Assembly (NCBI GenBank): GCA_023393915.1
Contig: JAEXBS010000022.1
Coordinates: 1-5,248, forward strand
DNA length: 5,248 nucleotides
Direction of reading: 5' to 3'
DNA from: Bacteroidota bacterium
GTDB lineage: Bacteria; Bacteroidota; Bacteroidia; Flavobacteriales; Weeksellaceae
Part shown: positions 3,101 through 5,248 of the stretch, one piece after another
How the letters are laid out: every line of letters begins with the position of its first letter
Numbering within the stretch: the first letter of the stretch is position 1
Notes under the pieces: model-generated
What the model was told of the DNA's origin: nothing
The model's database searches: none
The model's input: the letters and a program-made list of their open reading frames with translations, nothing else
Made by a program: the position numbers and the translations under genes

Positions 3101-5248
3101 TTCCCGTAATTTTCAGACCTGCTGTAGCAATATGGAATGGCTTGTCGCCAACTGCTCAGTCATTAATTAAGGCTACGCCTGATTATAATACAGCAATGGA
3201 TGTTGTGGCACACAAAATGGCTAACAGTCCTGATACTGGAAGAGAGGCTTTTGGAGGAATAGGCAGCGTCGCAATTGGCGCTATTGTTGGAGGCCTAATT
3301 GGAGGCCCTTTGGGGTTTGCCTTAGGTATTGCTGCTGGAGAATTAGGGGAGCGTATTGGAAAATATATATGGGACGAACTGACCAGAGATGATTTAGGCG
3401 ATATTAAAGACAAGGCCCGCAATGCTTCCACCATCCCCTCACCAATCGTAATCGATCTCGACGGCGACGGTATTGAGACGGTTTCGATTGCTAATGGTGT
3501 CCTGTTTGATCATGCTGATGATGGCTTTGCAGAACGCACGGGCTGGGTGAGTAGCGACGATGGGCTGCTGGTGCGTGACATCAACGGCAATGGCACTATC
3601 GACAGCGGTCGCGAATTATTTGGCTCTGAAACTCTGCTGGAAAACGGCAGTAAAGCCGCAAACGGTTTCGAAGCGCTGAAGGAATTCGACACCAACGCCG
3701 ATGGTGTCATTGATGTGAATGATGCGGTATTTGGTCAGCTGCGTATATGGAAAGACGTTGACGGAAATGGCCGTACCGATGCAGGAGAGCTCCTCACCCT
3801 CGCGGAGGCAGGTGTCCAGTCTATCAGCGTCAATTATACGAATTCCAGCTACATCGACGCCCAAGGCAATGCCCACCGGCAGGTGGGCAGCTACACCACC
3901 ACTGACGGCCAGACCCGCGCCGCCACCGACGTGTGGGTCAAGACCGATGCCACTTACAGCGTGCCAACCGACTGGGTGGAGGTGCCCGAAGACATCGCGC
4001 TACTGCCCGACGCCCAAGGCTACGGCAAGGTGAGGGATCTGCACCAAGCCATGACGATGGATACGACAGGGGAACTCAAGGCGCTGGTCACCAATTTCAC
4101 CCAAGCCACTACACCTGAAGATCGGGACGCGTTGGTGACGCAGATTATCTACCGTTGGGCGGGGGTGCAGGATGTCGATCCGAGGAGCCGTGCCGCGACC
4201 CAAATCTACGGCAATGCAATCGGAGATGCGCGCAAGCTTGAAGCCCTGGAAGAATTCATGGGCGAGGAATGGGCCGGTGTCTGGTGCTGGGGCACGCGCG
4301 ACCCCAACCCGCATGGCCGGGCAGCGCCTGTGCTGCTTGAAGCTTGGGATGAACTTAAGGCGCTGGTCTATGGTCAGCTAATGGCGCAAAGCCTTCTTGA
4401 ACCGTTGTTCCTTCAGGTGACCTACCATTGGGATGAAGAGTTGGGCACAGTGATGGGGGATCTGTCCGTCGTGGCGGATACGCTTAGATCGCACATACAG
4501 GCTGACCGTGAAGCAGGGCTCATTGAATTGGGTGACTTCCTGCACTCGCTAAAGGGCATGGGGCTGCTGGGTCGGCTGGATGCGGCGAGCTTCCAGGCCG
4601 AGCTGCTGCCGCTGGGCGAAGATGTGGCGCAGACCATGGATACGGCGCTCAAAGGCTGGGTGACGGGCGACCCGACGGAAGGTGATGATGTGCTGCGTGG
4701 CACCGAACTCAACGACCTGCTCGATGCCCAGGGTGGCAATGACCATTTGCTGGGTCGTGGCGGTAACGACATCCTGATCGGTGGTGCCGGCAATGATCTG
4801 CTTGACGGTGGCACGGGCAACGACGAATTACATGGCGGCTCTGGTTCGGACACCTATCGTTTTGGGCGTGGCGACGGTCACGACACGATCATCGAAGATT
4901 CGTGGATTTCAGGCGAAACCGACCGCATCGAGTTCAAGGCGGGTATTTCCCCGGATGATGTGCGGCTGGAGCGGGTGCGCACGCTCACCGGTGGCGATGA
5001 CGTGACGGGACTCACCGACAAGGCCGACATCGTGCTGGCGGGCGACGGCAAGGACACCCTCTACGGCAATAAAGGCAACGACCGTCTGTTCGGCCAGGGC
5101 GGCGATGATCGCATCTACGGTGGGGCCGGTGACGACCTGATCTCCGGCGGCGCGGGCGACGACCTGCTCTACGGCGAATCCGGGGCCGACACCTACGTCT
5201 TCGGGCGCGGCTACGGCAACGACACCATCGTTGACATCGCCGAGAACG
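3097..5248 (+). CDS. RTX-family secreted protein, copy C, with N-terminal glycine-zipper domain (3' end outside window)
   Basis: The frame runs open from ATG 3097 to the window end, giving 717 residues and continuing. ATG 3097 overlaps the previous stop as ATGA and has GGAG upstream. Domains in order: (a) residues 1-115, a private low-GC N-terminus with glycines exactly every fourth position at 61, 65, 69, 73, 77 and 81, a glycine zipper likely to insert in or oligomerise at a membrane; (b) IVIDLDGDGIET at 117-128; (c) Ca-loop-like DINGNGTID (161-169), DTNADGVID (198-206) and DVDGNGRTD (220-228); (d) a central helical region shared with copy A, about 300-520; (e) a first RTX block, about 529-584; (f) a linker of the type found between RTX blocks, about 586-627; (g) a second RTX block, about 644-703. 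RTX repeats bind calcium and fold after export through a type I (HlyB/HlyD/TolC-like) channel, whose C-terminal signal would lie past the window. It is the only apparently intact RTX copy here. Toxin activity is inferred; adhesin or S-layer-like roles are alternatives. Confidence 0.85.
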   Translation, partial: MIPVIFRPAVAIWNGLSPTAQSLIKATPDYNTAMDVVAHKMANSPDTGREAFGGIGSVAIGAIVGGLIGGPLGFALGIAAGELGERIGKYIWDELTRDDLGDIKDKARNASTIPSPIVIDLDGDGIETVSIANGVLFDHADDGFAERTGWVSSDDGLLVRDINGNGTIDSGRELFGSETLLENGSKAANGFEALKEFDTNADGVIDVNDAVFGQLRIWKDVDGNGRTDAGELLTLAEAGVQSISVNYTNSSYIDAQGNAHRQVGSYTTTDGQTRAATDVWVKTDATYSVPTDWVEVPEDIALLPDAQGYGKVRDLHQAMTMDTTGELKALVTNFTQATTPEDRDALVTQIIYRWAGVQDVDPRSRAATQIYGNAIGDARKLEALEEFMGEEWAGVWCWGTRDPNPHGRAAPVLLEAWDELKALVYGQLMAQSLLEPLFLQVTYHWDEELGTVMGDLSVVADTLRSHIQADREAGLIELGDFLHSLKGMGLLGRLDAASFQAELLPLGEDVAQTMDTALKGWVTGDPTEGDDVLRGTELNDLLDAQGGNDHLLGRGGNDILIGGAGNDLLDGGTGNDELHGGSGSDTYRFGRGDGHDTIIEDSWISGETDRIEFKAGISPDDVRLERVRTLTGGDDVTGLTDKADIVLAGDGKDTLYGNKGNDRLFGQGGDDRIYGGAGDDLISGGAGDDLLYGESGADTYVFGRGYGNDTIVDIAEN
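3241..3360 (+). other. Glycine-zipper segment of RTX copy C
   Basis: This stretch encodes residues 49-88 of copy C. The spacing GxxxG repeats five times without a break (Gly 61 to Gly 81), with further Gly at 53, 54, 56, 66, 70, 84 and 88 and mostly Ile, Leu, Val and Ala between. Such zippers are known in membrane-inserting and self-assembling peptides, including T1SS-exported glycine-zipper bacteriocins. No comparable run occurs in copy B. Confidence 0.65.
4681..4866 (+). repeat. First RTX nonapeptide repeat block of copy C
   Basis: After two loose units (GDDVLRG, LNDLLD) come GGNDHLLGR, GGNDILIGG, AGNDLLDGG, TGNDELHGG and SGSDTYRFG. They fit the calcium-binding consensus GGxGxDxUx. The block ends with DTYRFGRG, the usual end of an RTX roll. 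Confidence 0.9.
5023..5042 (+). repeat. 20-base direct repeat, copy 2 (RTX entry motif DIVLAG)
   Basis: Identical to bases 1126-1145 in copy A and in the same frame. Here it leads into a full RTX block; in copy A the repeats fail almost at once. Confidence 0.8.
5026..5205 (+). repeat. Second RTX nonapeptide repeat block of copy C
   Basis: Units include DGKDTLYGN, KGNDRLFGQ, GGDDRIYGG, AGDDLISGG, AGDDLLYGE and SGADTYVFG, then GRGYGNDTI. The block is very GC-rich (43 of 60 in bases 5101-5160). The closing DTYVFGRG parallels the end of the first block. Confidence 0.9.

Noticed and set aside
3719..4033. 104-codon plus-strand frame inside copy C
   Set aside because: It is out of frame with the clear EF-hand and central-region coding sequence; its Pro/Ser/Thr-rich translation has no features of a protein.
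4422..4853. 143-codon minus-strand frame opposite the end of the central region and first RTX block of copy C
   Set aside because: The Ser/Pro-rich translation is the typical antisense shadow of repetitive Gly/Asp coding sequence.
4681..5205. Tandem repeat DNA as a possible CRISPR array or satellite
   Set aside because: The periodicity is nine codons of the RTX consensus in an open frame, with no constant repeats separated by unique spacers.

Overview
The window reads entirely on the + strand. It looks like a segment of a rearranged, multi-copy RTX (repeats-in-toxin) protein locus from a Gram-negative proteobacterium. The GC-rich backbone (about 60 to 72 % GC in the 60-base lines I counted by hand), the HlyB-like transporter fragment and the style of the RTX proteins suggest a beta- or gammaproteobacterium, but nothing here fixes the genus. 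There are no RNA genes, CRISPR arrays or recognisable transposase genes. There is no gene-free stretch of notable length, because consecutive genes overlap by a few bases.

Layout. (1) Positions 1-1215 hold the C-terminal part of RTX copy A: a conserved central helical region that stops within one degenerate nonapeptide-like repeat. (2) Positions 1212-1727 encode a small four-helix membrane protein. Its stop overlaps the start of (3), RTX copy B at 1724-2317, which has a private N-terminal domain and the conserved LDLDGDG/EF-hand junction and is then cut off. (4) At about 2257-2267 copy B runs out of frame into the 3' end of a HlyB-type ABC exporter ATPase gene, which ends at 2523. (5) Positions 2510-3100 encode a second small four-helix membrane protein. 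It overlaps by ATGA (6), RTX copy C, which begins at 3097 and stays open to the window end (717 complete codons). Copy C has a short N-terminal domain with a regular glycine zipper, EF-hand-like loops, the same central region as copy A, and two blocks of RTX repeats.

The same unit therefore occurs twice: a four-TM membrane protein gene, an ATGA overlap, then an RTX protein with a private N-terminus. Both units are much lower in GC (about 38-43 % in counted lines) than the RTX backbone, and in both the GC rises where the conserved LDLDGDG motif begins. I infer a polymorphic, exported toxin-like system in reversed polarity. The C-terminus would be the constant export part, as type I secretion needs a C-terminal signal. 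The swappable effector domain would sit at the N-terminus, and the candidate immunity gene would lie upstream instead of downstream. The glycine zipper of copy C recalls the type I-secreted glycine-zipper toxins CdzC/CdzD of Caulobacter. Function is inferred, not shown. Copies A and B and the ABC fragment look like debris of recombination between copies; a chimeric assembly of a repetitive locus remains a possible alternative for the B/ABC joint.
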